NCBI RefSeq assembly: GCF_014489615.1
Contig: NZ_CP060825.1
Span: 4,722,501-4,786,500, forward strand
DNA: 64,000 bases
Reading direction: 5' to 3'
DNA from: Streptomyces genisteinicus
GTDB taxonomy: Bacteria > Actinomycetota > Actinomycetes > Streptomycetales > Streptomycetaceae
In this document: positions 44,492 to 53,361 of the stretch, in pieces
Layout: every line of letters starts with the position of its first letter
Position numbering within the stretch: position 1 is the stretch's first letter
Notes under the pieces: generated by a model
What the model was told of the DNA's origin: nothing
Seen by the model: the letters and a program-made list of their open reading frames with translations, nothing else
Databases searched by the model: none
Made by a program: the position numbers and the translations under genes

Positions 44492-45421
44492 ATGGGGCGC
44501 TACGTCGCACGACGACTGCTCCAGATGATCCCGGTGTTCATCGGGTCAACACTCTTGATCTTCGCCATGATGTACGCGCTCCCCGGAGACCCCGTCAGAG
44601 CGCTCATGGGAGAACAGCAGTTCGACCCGGCGATCCTCGAAGCGAAGCGGCACGAGCTCGGCCTCGACCTGCCGCTGTGGCACCAGTACCTCAACTATCT
44701 CGGGGGGCTGGTACAGGGTGACTTCGGCACCGAGATCGCCAGTGGGCTCCCGATTGCCGACACCATCAGCCGCGCCTTCCCGGTGACCATCCGGCTGACG
44801 CTCTTCGCCTTCACCTTCACGGTCGTCGTCGGCATCGGCCTCGGCATCGTGGCGGGCCTCAAGCCCGAGTCGGTCCGCGACCGCGGTCTGCTCGGCCTCA
44901 CGCTCGTGCTGATCTCGATGCCCTCCTTCGTGCTGGGCTACCTGATGCAGTACCTGTTCGCCTTCCAGCTGCAGTGGATCACCCCGACGGTGCAGGACTC
45001 CGAGAACTTCGGCGACCTCGCACTGCCGGCCATCGTCCTCGGCTCGCTCTCCCTCGCCTACGTGGCCCGTCTGACCCGTACGTCGATGGCGGAGAACCTG
45101 CGGGCGGACTACATGCGCACCGCGGTCGCCAAGGGCCTCCCGCGCCGCCGCATCGTCGGCGTGCACCTCATGCGCAACTCGCTGGTCCCCGTGGTCACCT
45201 TCCTCGGCACCGACATCGGCAACCTGATGACGGGCGCCATCGTCACCGAGGGCATCTTCAACGTGCAGGGCGTCGGTGACGCCATCTACGAGGCGCTGTT
45301 CCGCCGCGAGGGCGCCACCGTCGTCGGCATCGCCTCGCTGATCGTGCTCGTCTACCTGCTCTGCAGCCTGCTCGTCGACCTGCTCTACGCGGTCCTGGAC
45401 CCGAGGATCCGGTATGCCTGA
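44492..45421 (+). CDS. oppB: oligopeptide ABC permease OppB type, operon 1
   Basis: The 309-residue inner-membrane protein starts MGRYVARRLLQMIPVFIGSTLLIF and has six helices. The coupling loop is ENLRADYMRTAVAKGLPRRRIVGVHLMRNSLVPVVT (the EAA motif), and the C-terminus ends VDLLYAVLDPRIRYA. ATG 44492 follows GGAGG. It lies 129 bases after the binding-protein gene, and its stop overlaps the next start by eight bases. Confidence 0.93.
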   Translation: MGRYVARRLLQMIPVFIGSTLLIFAMMYALPGDPVRALMGEQQFDPAILEAKRHELGLDLPLWHQYLNYLGGLVQGDFGTEIASGLPIADTISRAFPVTIRLTLFAFTFTVVVGIGLGIVAGLKPESVRDRGLLGLTLVLISMPSFVLGYLMQYLFAFQLQWITPTVQDSENFGDLALPAIVLGSLSLAYVARLTRTSMAENLRADYMRTAVAKGLPRRRIVGVHLMRNSLVPVVTFLGTDIGNLMTGAIVTEGIFNVQGVGDAIYEALFRREGATVVGIASLIVLVYLLCSLLVDLLYAVLDPRIRYA

Positions 45422-46385
45422 GAAGACCGCAGACACCGCGGCCGCCACCGAGACCGAGAAGGTCACGATCACCGCCGCCGGGCCGGACGCCGCTCTCGCG
45501 GCCGGTGCCGCCAAGCCGGACAAGGCGCGCAGCCTCTGGTCCGACGCCTGGCGCGACCTGCGCCGCAAGCCGCTCTTCCTGATCTCGGCCGCACTGATCC
45601 TGCTGCTGCTGCTGATCGCGGCGTTCCCGAGCCTGTTCACGTCGGCCTCGCCGCGTGACGCCGACCTCGCCAAGCACTACCTGCAGCACCCGAACTGGGG
45701 CCACTTCTTCGCCCCCGACTGGTTCGGCTACGACGGTCAGGGCCGCTCGATCTACGCGCGTGTCATCTACGGCGCCCGCGCCTCGATCATCGTCGGCGTC
45801 GGCGTCACCGCGCTGGTGACCCTGCTCGGCACCGTCGTCGGCATGCTGGCCGGCTACTTCGGCGGCTTCACCGACACGATCCTGTCGCGCGTCACCGACA
45901 TCTTCATGGGCATCCCGTTCCTGCTCGGCGCGCTGGTCGTGCTGACCAGCTTCGAGAACCGCGCCATCTGGGTCGTCATCCTCGCCCTGGTCTTCCTCGG
46001 CTGGACCCAGATCGCCCGTGTCGCCCGCGGTGCCGTCATCACCATCAAGCAGGCCGACTACGTGGTGGCCGCGAAGGCGCTCGGCGCCTCCACCACCCGC
46101 ATCCTGCTCAAGCACGTCCTGCCCAACGCGCTCGCCCCGATCATCGTCGTCGCGACCATCGCGCTCGGCGGGTACATCGCGGCCGAGGCGACGCTGTCCT
46201 TCCTCGGTGTCGGCCTGGCCGAGCCGACCGTCTCCTGGGGCGTCGACGTCGCCAGTGGACGCGAGCAGCTCCGCAACGCCCCGTACGTCCTGATCGTCCC
46301 CTCGGTGATGGTCTCGATCACGGTGCTCGCGTTCCTCATGTTCGGCGATGCGGTCCGCAACGCCCTCGACCCCAAGATGCGCTGA
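45414..46385 (+). CDS. oppC: oligopeptide ABC permease OppC type, operon 1
   Basis: A 323-residue permease with a charged, alanine-rich N-terminal extension of about 40 residues before SLWSDAWRDLRRKPLFLI. The EAA-type loop is KQADYVVAAKALGASTTRILLKHVLPNALAPIIV, followed by ATLSFLGVGLAEPTVSWG, typical of OppC/DppC. The start ATG overlaps the oppB stop (eight bases, ATGCCTGA). It forms the channel with OppB. Confidence 0.93.
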   Translation: MPEKTADTAAATETEKVTITAAGPDAALAAGAAKPDKARSLWSDAWRDLRRKPLFLISAALILLLLLIAAFPSLFTSASPRDADLAKHYLQHPNWGHFFAPDWFGYDGQGRSIYARVIYGARASIIVGVGVTALVTLLGTVVGMLAGYFGGFTDTILSRVTDIFMGIPFLLGALVVLTSFENRAIWVVILALVFLGWTQIARVARGAVITIKQADYVVAAKALGASTTRILLKHVLPNALAPIIVVATIALGGYIAAEATLSFLGVGLAEPTVSWGVDVASGREQLRNAPYVLIVPSVMVSITVLAFLMFGDAVRNALDPKMR

Positions 46386-46396
46386 GGGAGGCGTAC

Positions 46397-47455
46397 GTGA
46401 CCACCATCGACAAGACCTCCACCGTCCCCGCGCCCCGCGGTGCCGGGGACAACGACGGTCCGCTGCTCGAAGTGCGCGACCTGCACGTCGAGTTCCACAC
46501 CCGCGACGGCGTGGCCAAGGCCGTCAACGGCGTGAACTACACCGTCTCCGCCGGTGAGACGCTCGCCGTCCTCGGCGAGTCCGGCTCCGGCAAGTCCGTG
46601 ACGGCGCAGGCCATCATGGGCATCCTCGACATGCCGCCCGGCCGCATCCCCAAGGGCGAGGTGCTCTTCCGCGGCCAGGACCTGCTGACCATGTCGAACG
46701 AGGAGCGCCGGAAGATCCGCGGCTCCAAGATCGCCATGATCTTCCAGGACGCGCTGTCCTCGCTCAACCCCGTGCTCTCGGTGGGCTACCAGCTCGGCGA
46801 GATGTTCCGGGTGCACCAGGGCCTCTCCAAGAAGGAGGCCAAGGCCAAGTCCATCGAGCTCATGGAGCGGGTCAAGATCCCGGCCGCCAAGGCCCGGGTC
46901 AACGACTACCCGCACCAGTTCTCCGGCGGTATGCGCCAGCGCATCATGATCGCCATGGCGCTGGCCCTGGAGCCGGACCTGATCATCGCCGACGAGCCGA
47001 CCACGGCCCTCGACGTGACGGTCCAGGCACAGGTCATGGACCTGCTCGCCGAGCTCCAGCGCGAGTACAACATGGGCCTGATCCTGATCACCCACGACCT
47101 CGGCGTCGTCGCCGACGTCGCGGACAAGATCGCGGTCATGTACGCGGGACGGATCGTCGAGACCGCCCCCGTGCACGAGCTCTACAAGCGCCCGGCCCAC
47201 CCGTACACCCGGGGTCTGCTGGACTCGATCCCGCGCCTGGACCAGAAGGGCCAGGAGCTGTACGCGATCAAGGGTCTGCCGCCCAACCTGCTGAAGATCC
47301 CCACCGGCTGCGCCTTCAACCCGCGCTGCCCCAAGGCGGACGACATCTGCCGCACCGAGGTCCCGCCGCTCGTGCCGGTGACCGAGCAGGACGGCAGCGA
47401 TCTGCCCGGCCGCGGAAGCGCGTGCCACTTCTGGAAGGAGACGATCCATGGCTGA
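46397..47455 (+). CDS. oppD: oligopeptide ABC ATPase OppD type, operon 1
   Basis: This 352-residue ATPase has Walker A GESGSGKSVTAQ, signature FSGGMRQR, Walker B LIIADEPTTALDVTVQ and switch His in ILITHDLGVV. The C-terminal oligopeptide-type extension includes GLPPNLLKIPTGCAFNPRCP and SACHFW, whose cysteines are conserved in OppD/DppD and may hold a metal cluster. GTG 46397 lies eleven bases after oppC. The stop overlaps the oppF start by eight bases. Confidence 0.94.
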   Translation: MTTIDKTSTVPAPRGAGDNDGPLLEVRDLHVEFHTRDGVAKAVNGVNYTVSAGETLAVLGESGSGKSVTAQAIMGILDMPPGRIPKGEVLFRGQDLLTMSNEERRKIRGSKIAMIFQDALSSLNPVLSVGYQLGEMFRVHQGLSKKEAKAKSIELMERVKIPAAKARVNDYPHQFSGGMRQRIMIAMALALEPDLIIADEPTTALDVTVQAQVMDLLAELQREYNMGLILITHDLGVVADVADKIAVMYAGRIVETAPVHELYKRPAHPYTRGLLDSIPRLDQKGQELYAIKGLPPNLLKIPTGCAFNPRCPKADDICRTEVPPLVPVTEQDGSDLPGRGSACHFWKETIHG

Positions 47456-48596
47456 GCTCAACAAGACGAACGAGGCCGTGGACGCGACGCCGAACGTCAC
47501 CGACGTCGCCGCCGTGTCGGCTCCGACCGAGGAGGCGGCCGTCGCCGCCCTGGACGCGACCGTCGAGCGCGGCGAGCCGATCCTCCAGGTCCGCAACCTG
47601 GTCAAGCACTTCCCGCTGACCCAGGGCATCCTCTTCAAGAAGCAGGTCGGCGCGGTCAAGGCCGTCGACGGGATCTCCTTCGACCTGTACCAGGGCGAGA
47701 CCCTCGGCATCGTCGGCGAGTCCGGCTGCGGCAAGTCGACCGTCGCCAAGCTGCTGATGACGCTGGAGCAGGCGACCGCCGGCGAGGTCTTCTACAAGGG
47801 CCAGGACATCACCAAGCTGTCCGGGCGCGCGCTGAAGGCCGTCCGCCGCAACATCCAGATGGTCTTCCAGGACCCGTACACCTCGCTCAACCCGAGGATG
47901 ACGGTCGGCGACATCATCGGGGAGCCGTTCGAGATCCACCCCGAGGTGGCCCCGAAGGGCGACCGCCGCAAGAAGGTGCAGGACCTGCTGGAGGTCGTGG
48001 GTCTCAACCCCGAGTACATCCACCGGTACCCGCACCAGTTCTCCGGCGGTCAGCGCCAGCGCATCGGCATCGCCCGCGGTCTCGCGCTCAACCCCGAGAT
48101 CATCATCTGCGACGAGCCGGTCTCCGCGCTGGACGTGTCGGTCCAGGCACAGGTCATCAACCTGATGGAGAAGCTGCAGGACGAGTTCAACCTGTCCTAC
48201 ATCTTCATCGCCCACGACCTGTCGATCGTCCGGCACATCTCGGACCGGGTCGGCGTGATGTACCTCGGCAAGATGGCCGAGATCGGGACGGACGTCCAGA
48301 TCTACGACCACCCGACGCACCCCTACACCCAGGCGCTGCTGTCGGCCGTCCCCGTCCCGGACCCGGCCGCCCGTGAGGGCCGGGAGCGGATCATCCTCAC
48401 CGGCGACGTCCCGTCGCCGGCCAACCCGCCGTCGGGCTGCCGCTTCCGCACCCGCTGCTGGAAGGCCGAGGACCGCTGCTCCACCGAGGTCCCGCTGCTG
48501 GCGGTCCCGGAGCGCTTCGCCGGCCAGGACACCCCGGCGGCCCACGAGTCGGCGTGCCACTTCGCCGAGGAGAAGGACGTCGTGCACGCCGGCTGA
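47448..48596 (+). CDS. oppF: oligopeptide ABC ATPase OppF type, operon 1
   Basis: The second ATPase (382 residues) has Walker A GESGCGKSTVAKL, signature FSGGQRQRIGIA, Walker B IICDEPVSALDVSVQ and the cysteine-bearing end PSGCRFRTRCWKAEDRC. An N-terminal extension of about 43 residues, alanine/glutamate rich, precedes the conserved ILQVRNLVKHFPLTQG; the counterpart in operon 2 lacks it. It is the last gene of operon 1, and a terminator follows. Confidence 0.93.
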   Translation: MAELNKTNEAVDATPNVTDVAAVSAPTEEAAVAALDATVERGEPILQVRNLVKHFPLTQGILFKKQVGAVKAVDGISFDLYQGETLGIVGESGCGKSTVAKLLMTLEQATAGEVFYKGQDITKLSGRALKAVRRNIQMVFQDPYTSLNPRMTVGDIIGEPFEIHPEVAPKGDRRKKVQDLLEVVGLNPEYIHRYPHQFSGGQRQRIGIARGLALNPEIIICDEPVSALDVSVQAQVINLMEKLQDEFNLSYIFIAHDLSIVRHISDRVGVMYLGKMAEIGTDVQIYDHPTHPYTQALLSAVPVPDPAAREGRERIILTGDVPSPANPPSGCRFRTRCWKAEDRCSTEVPLLAVPERFAGQDTPAAHESACHFAEEKDVVHAG

Positions 48597-48615
48597 CACC
48601 GGCTCGCGGACCCCA

Positions 48616-48646
48616 GGCGCCCGTCCCGCACCGCGGGGCGGGCGCC
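48616..48646 (+). terminator. terminator of opp operon 1
   Basis: A 14-bp stem (ggcgcccgtcccgc with gcggggcgggcgcc, one T-G pair) and a three-base loop lie twenty bases after the oppF stop. Confidence 0.85.
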
Positions 48647-48720
48647 GTCGCGTGTCGGCACGCACGGCCCGCCGGGAAAACCGATTGCCCGGATGCTGCG
48701 CCGCTGCCGAGAGTGTCCCC

Positions 48721-49677
48721 ATGTCCCTCACCGTCCGCCCCGCCGCGTACGCCGACGCACCCGCCGTCTGCGCCCTGCTGAACACCGTCGACATCGCCGA
48801 GATCGGCCGCCCCGAGACCGATCTCCACACCGTCGAGACCGACCTCGCCCACCCCGATGTGGACCTCGCCCTGGACACCTGGCTGGTCTCCGACGGTCCC
48901 GACCTGGTGGGGTACGGGGTGATCTACAGCGACTCGGGGCAGGGGGACATCGGCGTCGACCACTACGTGCTGCCCGGCCGCTCGGACGCGGCCGTGCTGC
49001 TGCTGGAGCTGATCGAGGCCCGCGCCGTGGAGAAGGCGGCCGAGGGCGGCGCGGAGCGCGCCGTGCTCCATCTGCACCTGAACGCCCGGCCCGCCGTCGA
49101 CACCGCGCTCCTGGCCGCCCGGGAGTGGTCCGTCGTGCGGCGCCACCAGATCATGACCCGCACGCTCTCCCCGTCCGCCGACCTCCCGCCGGACCCGCCC
49201 GCCGGGCTGACCCTGCGCGACTGCCGCCAGGAGGCCGACCGGCGCCTCGCCCACGCGCTGGTCGAGGAGACCTTCGCCGAGCACTTCGACCACCACGCCC
49301 GCACCTACGAGCAGTGGCTGGCCGACATCGGCGGCGCGCGCCTCGACTGGTCACTGGTGTGGATCGCCTCGCTGGAGGGCGAAGGAGACGTCGCCGTGAT
49401 GCTGACCCGGGACGACCGGGAGGCGATGGGCTGGATCGGCAGCCTCGGCGTCCGCCGCCCGGCCCGCGGCCGCGGCGTCGCGGGCCACCTGCTCCGCCAC
49501 GCCTTCGCCGCCTACGCGGCCCGTGGCCGGGACACCATCGGCCTCGGCGTGGACACCGCCAACGAGACCCGGGCCCTCGGCCTCTACGAAGCGCACGGGA
49601 TGGGTCTCCACTACGCCATCGACACCTGGGAGCTCACCCGTCCGGCGGCATCCCCGGCCGCCACCCGGACGCCCTGA
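48721..49677 (+). CDS. tandem GNAT-family N-acetyltransferase
   Basis: A 318-residue protein made of two GNAT folds. The N-terminal one is weak (SLTVRPAAYADAPAVCALLN to about 150); the C-terminal one carries the acetyl-CoA motif VRRPARGRGVAGHLLRHAF (about 240-260) and GLGVDTANETRALGLYEAHGM. This double layout is seen in mycothiol synthase and related enzymes, but mycothiol synthase itself is not indicated. Substrate is unknown. It sits alone between the two opp operons, with no clear ribosome-binding site before ATG 48721, and no reason is seen for it to belong to either. Confidence 0.83.
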   Translation: MSLTVRPAAYADAPAVCALLNTVDIAEIGRPETDLHTVETDLAHPDVDLALDTWLVSDGPDLVGYGVIYSDSGQGDIGVDHYVLPGRSDAAVLLLELIEARAVEKAAEGGAERAVLHLHLNARPAVDTALLAAREWSVVRRHQIMTRTLSPSADLPPDPPAGLTLRDCRQEADRRLAHALVEETFAEHFDHHARTYEQWLADIGGARLDWSLVWIASLEGEGDVAVMLTRDDREAMGWIGSLGVRRPARGRGVAGHLLRHAFAAYAARGRDTIGLGVDTANETRALGLYEAHGMGLHYAIDTWELTRPAASPAATRTP

Positions 49678-49710
49678 AAGTGCGTTAGTTCCGCAATGGG
49701 GTGATATTCG

Positions 49711-49731
49711 GTCCTAAGTCAGGCCTAGGAC
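49711..49731. promoter_or_regulatory. inverted repeat upstream of the second opp operon
   Basis: GTCCTA and TAGGAC flank nine bases, ending fourteen bases before the binding-protein ATG, where a bound protein would affect transcription or the leader. The whole space between the GNAT stop and this operon is only 68 bases, so the promoter must lie within it or within the GNAT gene. Confidence 0.35.
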
Positions 49732-49745
49732 ACGGGAGGAACCCC

Positions 49746-51377
49746 ATGCGCGGAGCCACGCACGCCAAGTGGGCCGCATGTGCGGCAGCCGTCGCCCTCG
49801 CGGCGACCGGCTGCGGTGGCGGCGGCGACAGCGGAGGCGGTGGCGGCGAGGACGGCATCATCAGCTCCTCCTGGACCGACCCGCAGAACCCGCTGGAGCC
49901 CGCCAACACCAACGAGGTCCAGGGCGGCAAGGTCCTCGACATGATCTTCCGGGGCCTGAAGAAGTACGACCCGAAGACCGGCGCCGCCACCGACATGATG
50001 GCCGAGAGCATCGAGAGCACCGACTCGGTGAACTTCACCATCAAGATCAAGAGCGGCTGGACCTTCAGCAACGGCGAGCAGGTCACCGCGAAGTCCTACG
50101 TGGACGCCTGGAACTACGGCGCCAATCTGAAGAACAACCAGAAGAACGCCTACTTCTTCGGCTACATCGACGGCTACGAGGCCGTCCACCCCGAGAGCGG
50201 CGACCCCACCGCCCAGACCATGTCGGGCCTCAAGGTCGTCGACGACCTCACCTTCACGGTGAAGCTCAGCCAGAAGTTCTCCACCTGGCCCGACACCCTC
50301 GGCTACTCCGCCTTCGCCCCGCTGCCCCAGTCCTTCTTCGACGACCGCGACGCCTGGATCGCCAAGCCCGTCGGCAACGGCCCGTACACGCTGAACTCGT
50401 ACCAGAAGGGCTCCCAGGCGCAGCTCCGCCGCTGGGACGACTACCCCGGCCCCGACAAGGCGCAGAACGGCGGCATCGACCTCAAGGTCTACACGGACAA
50501 CAACACCGCCTACACCGACCTGATCGCGGGCAACCTCGACCTCGTCGACGACGTGCCGGCCTCCCAGCTGAAGAACGTCCAGGCGGACCTCGGCGACCGG
50601 TACATCAACACCCCCGCGGGCATCATCCAGACCCTCGCGTTCCCGTTCTACGACGACGCCTGGAACACCCCCGACGGCGCCAAGGTGCGCACCGGTCTCT
50701 CGCGTGCCATCAACCGCGACCAGATCACCGACACGATCTTCCAGAAGACCCGCACCCCCGCCAAGGACTGGACGTCCCCCGTGCTCGGCGAGGACGGCGG
50801 CTTCGACGACACCCTGTGCGGCGACGCCTGCGAGTACGACCCGGCCGCGGCCAAGAAGCTGGTCCAGGAGGGCGGCGGCATCCCCGGCGGACAGGTCAAG
50901 ATCACCTACAACGCCGACACCGGCTCCCACAAGGACTGGGTCGACGCGGTGTGCAACTCCATCAACAACGCCCTCGGCAACGAGAAGGCCTGTGTGGGCA
51001 ACCCCGTCGGCACCTTCGCGGACTTCCGCAACCAGATCGGCGAGCAGAAGATGCCCGGCCCGTTCCGGGCCGGCTGGCAGATGGACTACCCGCTGATCCA
51101 GAACTTCCTCCAGCCGCTCTACTACACCAACGCCTCCTCCAACGACGGCAAGTGGAGCAACGAGGAATTCGACGACCTGGTGGACCAGGCCAACGCCGAG
51201 AGCGACACCGCCAAGGCGGTCGACCTCTTCAAGCAGGCCGAGGAGGTCGTCCGGGACCAGATGGCCGCCATCCCCCTCTGGTACCAGAACGGCAGCGCCG
51301 GCTACTCGGAGCGGATCTCGAACGTGGCCCTGAACCCGTTCAGCGTCCCGGTCTACAACGAGATCAAGGTCAACTGA
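49746..51377 (+). CDS. oligopeptide ABC transporter substrate-binding lipoprotein, operon 2
   Basis: A 543-residue family-5 protein starting MRGATHAKWAACAAAVALAATGC (Cys23), closely parallel to the operon 1 protein. A Gly-rich linker follows (CGGGGDSGGGGGEDG). Family segments are FTIKIKSGWTFSNGEQVTAKSYVDAWNYG, KPVGNGPYTLNSYQKG, TGLSRAINRDQITDTIF and AAIPLWYQNGSAGYS. Two cysteines in CGDACEYD and others near CVGNPV, not present in operon 1, may form disulfides. GGGAGGA precedes the ATG. The ligand is unknown, and specificity probably differs from operon 1. Confidence 0.93.
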   Translation: MRGATHAKWAACAAAVALAATGCGGGGDSGGGGGEDGIISSSWTDPQNPLEPANTNEVQGGKVLDMIFRGLKKYDPKTGAATDMMAESIESTDSVNFTIKIKSGWTFSNGEQVTAKSYVDAWNYGANLKNNQKNAYFFGYIDGYEAVHPESGDPTAQTMSGLKVVDDLTFTVKLSQKFSTWPDTLGYSAFAPLPQSFFDDRDAWIAKPVGNGPYTLNSYQKGSQAQLRRWDDYPGPDKAQNGGIDLKVYTDNNTAYTDLIAGNLDLVDDVPASQLKNVQADLGDRYINTPAGIIQTLAFPFYDDAWNTPDGAKVRTGLSRAINRDQITDTIFQKTRTPAKDWTSPVLGEDGGFDDTLCGDACEYDPAAAKKLVQEGGGIPGGQVKITYNADTGSHKDWVDAVCNSINNALGNEKACVGNPVGTFADFRNQIGEQKMPGPFRAGWQMDYPLIQNFLQPLYYTNASSNDGKWSNEEFDDLVDQANAESDTAKAVDLFKQAEEVVRDQMAAIPLWYQNGSAGYSERISNVALNPFSVPVYNEIKVN

Positions 51378-51455
51378 CGGCGGAAGCCACCGGCCCGGCG
51401 ACGCACCGCGAGCGCCGGGCCGTCCCCCTTCCCGCGACGACCCCCGGAGCGTGTC

Positions 51456-52379
51456 ATGGGACGTTACGTGATCCGGCGTCTGCTGCAGATGATCCCGGTC
51501 TTCTTCGGCACCACGCTGCTGATCTTCCTGATGGTCAACATCATGGGCGACCCCGTCGCCGGCCTCTGCGGCGACCGGCAGTGCGACCCCGCGACCGCGG
51601 CGCAGCTGCGCAAGGAGTTCGGACTCGACAAGCCCGTGTGGCAGCAATACCTGACCTACATGGGCAACGTCTTCACCGGAGACTTCGGGACCGCGTTCAA
51701 CGGGCAGCCGGTGACCGAGCTGATGGGAGAGGCGTTCCCCGTCACGATCCGGCTGACCATCGTGGCCATCTTCTTCGAGATCGTCATCGGCATCACCCTC
51801 GGCGTCGTCACCGGCCTGCGCCGGGGGCGGCCGGTGGACACCGGGGTCCTGCTGCTCACGCTGGTCGTCATCGCCGTGCCGACCTTCGTCACCGGTCTCA
51901 TCGTGCAGCTGCTGCTCGGCATCAAGTGGGGTGTCATCGACCCCTCGGTCTCCTCGGACGCCCGTCTCGACGAGCTGATCGTGCCCGGCCTGGTGCTCGC
52001 CTCGGTCTCGCTCGCGTACGTCACCCGGCTCACCCGGACGTCGATCGCCGAGAACTCCCGCTCCGACTACGTCCGCACCGCCAAGGCCAAGGGGCTGCCG
52101 CGGGGGCGGGTCATCCGCCGGCATCTGCTGCGCAACTCGCTGATCCCCGTCGTCACCTTCATCGGCACCGACATCGGCGCCCTGATGGGCGGCGCCATCG
52201 TCACCGAGCGGATCTTCAACATCCACGGCGTCGGCTACCAGCTCTACCAGGGCATCCTGCGGCAGAACACCCAGACCGTTGTCGGCTTCGTGACCGTGCT
52301 CGTCATCGTGTTCCTGCTGGCGAACCTGCTCGTCGACCTCCTGTACGCCGTTCTCGACCCGAGGATCCGGTATGCCTGA
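51456..52379 (+). CDS. oppB: oligopeptide ABC permease OppB type, operon 2
   Basis: A 307-residue permease with the same layout as 44492-45421: start MGRYVIRRLLQMIPVFFGTTLLIF, EAA-type loop ENSRSDYVRTAKAKGLPRGRVIRRHLLRNSLIPVVT, and end VDLLYAVLDPRIRYA. A cysteine pair (LCGDRQC) in the first extracellular loop distinguishes it from operon 1. It lies 78 bases after its binding protein, and its end overlaps oppC by eight bases, as in operon 1. Confidence 0.92.
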   Translation: MGRYVIRRLLQMIPVFFGTTLLIFLMVNIMGDPVAGLCGDRQCDPATAAQLRKEFGLDKPVWQQYLTYMGNVFTGDFGTAFNGQPVTELMGEAFPVTIRLTIVAIFFEIVIGITLGVVTGLRRGRPVDTGVLLLTLVVIAVPTFVTGLIVQLLLGIKWGVIDPSVSSDARLDELIVPGLVLASVSLAYVTRLTRTSIAENSRSDYVRTAKAKGLPRGRVIRRHLLRNSLIPVVTFIGTDIGALMGGAIVTERIFNIHGVGYQLYQGILRQNTQTVVGFVTVLVIVFLLANLLVDLLYAVLDPRIRYA

Positions 52380-53352
52380 GCAGCAGCCCTTCGACGACAA
52401 CGCCATCGCCTCCACCGGAGCGGGCGGCGCGACCGACCTCGCCATGAGCGAGGGCGAGACCCTGGAGAAGACCCCCGGCGGACCGCTCGGCACCGGGCCC
52501 GCCGGCAAGCCCCGCAGCCTGTGGTCGGACGCCTGGCGGGACCTGCGGCGCAATCCGGTCTTCATCGTCTCCGCCCTGGTGATCCTCTTCCTGGTGGTCA
52601 TCTCGATCTGGCCCTCGCTGATCGCCTCCGGCAGCCCGCTCGCCTGCGACCTGGCCAAGGCCCAGCAGGGCTCCGGGCCCGGGGCACCGTTCGGCTACAA
52701 CGGCCAGGGCTGCAACGTCTACACCCGCACCGTGTACGGCGCCCGGACCTCCGTCACCGTCGGCGTCTGCGCCACCCTCGGGGTCGCGATCCTCGGCTCG
52801 CTGTTCGGAGCCCTCGCCGGGTTCTTCGGCGGCGGCTGGGACGCCGTGCTCTCCCGTGTCACCGACATCTTCTTCGGCATCCCGGTCGTCCTCGGCGGTC
52901 TGGTGCTGCTCTCGGTCGTCACCTCGACCACCGTGTGGCCCGTCGTCGGCTTCATGGTGCTGCTCGGCTGGCCGCAGATCTCCCGCATCGCCCGCGGCTC
53001 CGTCATCACCGCCAAGCAGAACGACTACGTGCAAGCCGCGCGGGCGCTGGGAGCCTCCAACACCCGGATGCTGCTGCGCCACATCGCGCCCAACGCGATC
53101 GCCCCGGTGATCGTCGTCGCCACGATCGCGCTCGGCACCTACATCTCCCTGGAGGCGACCCTGTCGTACCTCGGCGCCGGGCTGAAGCCGCCGACCGTCT
53201 CGTGGGGCATCGACATCTCGTCCGCCTCGCCCTACATCCGCAACGCCCCGCACATGATGCTCTGGCCCGCCGGCGCGCTGGCCGTCACCGTGCTCGCGTT
53301 CATCATGCTCGGCGACGCGGTGCGCGACGCCCTCGACCCGAAGCTGCGATAG
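52372..53352 (+). CDS. oppC: oligopeptide ABC permease OppC type, operon 2
   Basis: A 326-residue permease with a charged N-terminal extension before SLWSDAWRDLRRNPVFIV, an EAA-type loop (KQNDYVQAARALGASNTRMLLRHIAPNAIAPVIV) and ATLSYLGAGLKPPTVSWG. The ATG overlaps the oppB stop by eight bases. Extra cysteines (LACDLAK, GQGCNVY) in the periplasmic-side loop again separate it from operon 1. Confidence 0.92.
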   Translation: MPEQQPFDDNAIASTGAGGATDLAMSEGETLEKTPGGPLGTGPAGKPRSLWSDAWRDLRRNPVFIVSALVILFLVVISIWPSLIASGSPLACDLAKAQQGSGPGAPFGYNGQGCNVYTRTVYGARTSVTVGVCATLGVAILGSLFGALAGFFGGGWDAVLSRVTDIFFGIPVVLGGLVLLSVVTSTTVWPVVGFMVLLGWPQISRIARGSVITAKQNDYVQAARALGASNTRMLLRHIAPNAIAPVIVVATIALGTYISLEATLSYLGAGLKPPTVSWGIDISSASPYIRNAPHMMLWPAGALAVTVLAFIMLGDAVRDALDPKLR

Positions 53353-53361
53353 GAGCCGGCC

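Noticed and set aside
48721..49677. Mycothiol synthase (mshD) for the tandem GNAT gene
   Set aside because: The double-GNAT layout fits, but I saw no specific mycothiol synthase signature, and the gene is not adjacent to mshB.
49725..52658. 977-codon minus-strand frame across opp operon 2
   Set aside because: Antisense shadow of the binding protein and permease genes with low-complexity translation.
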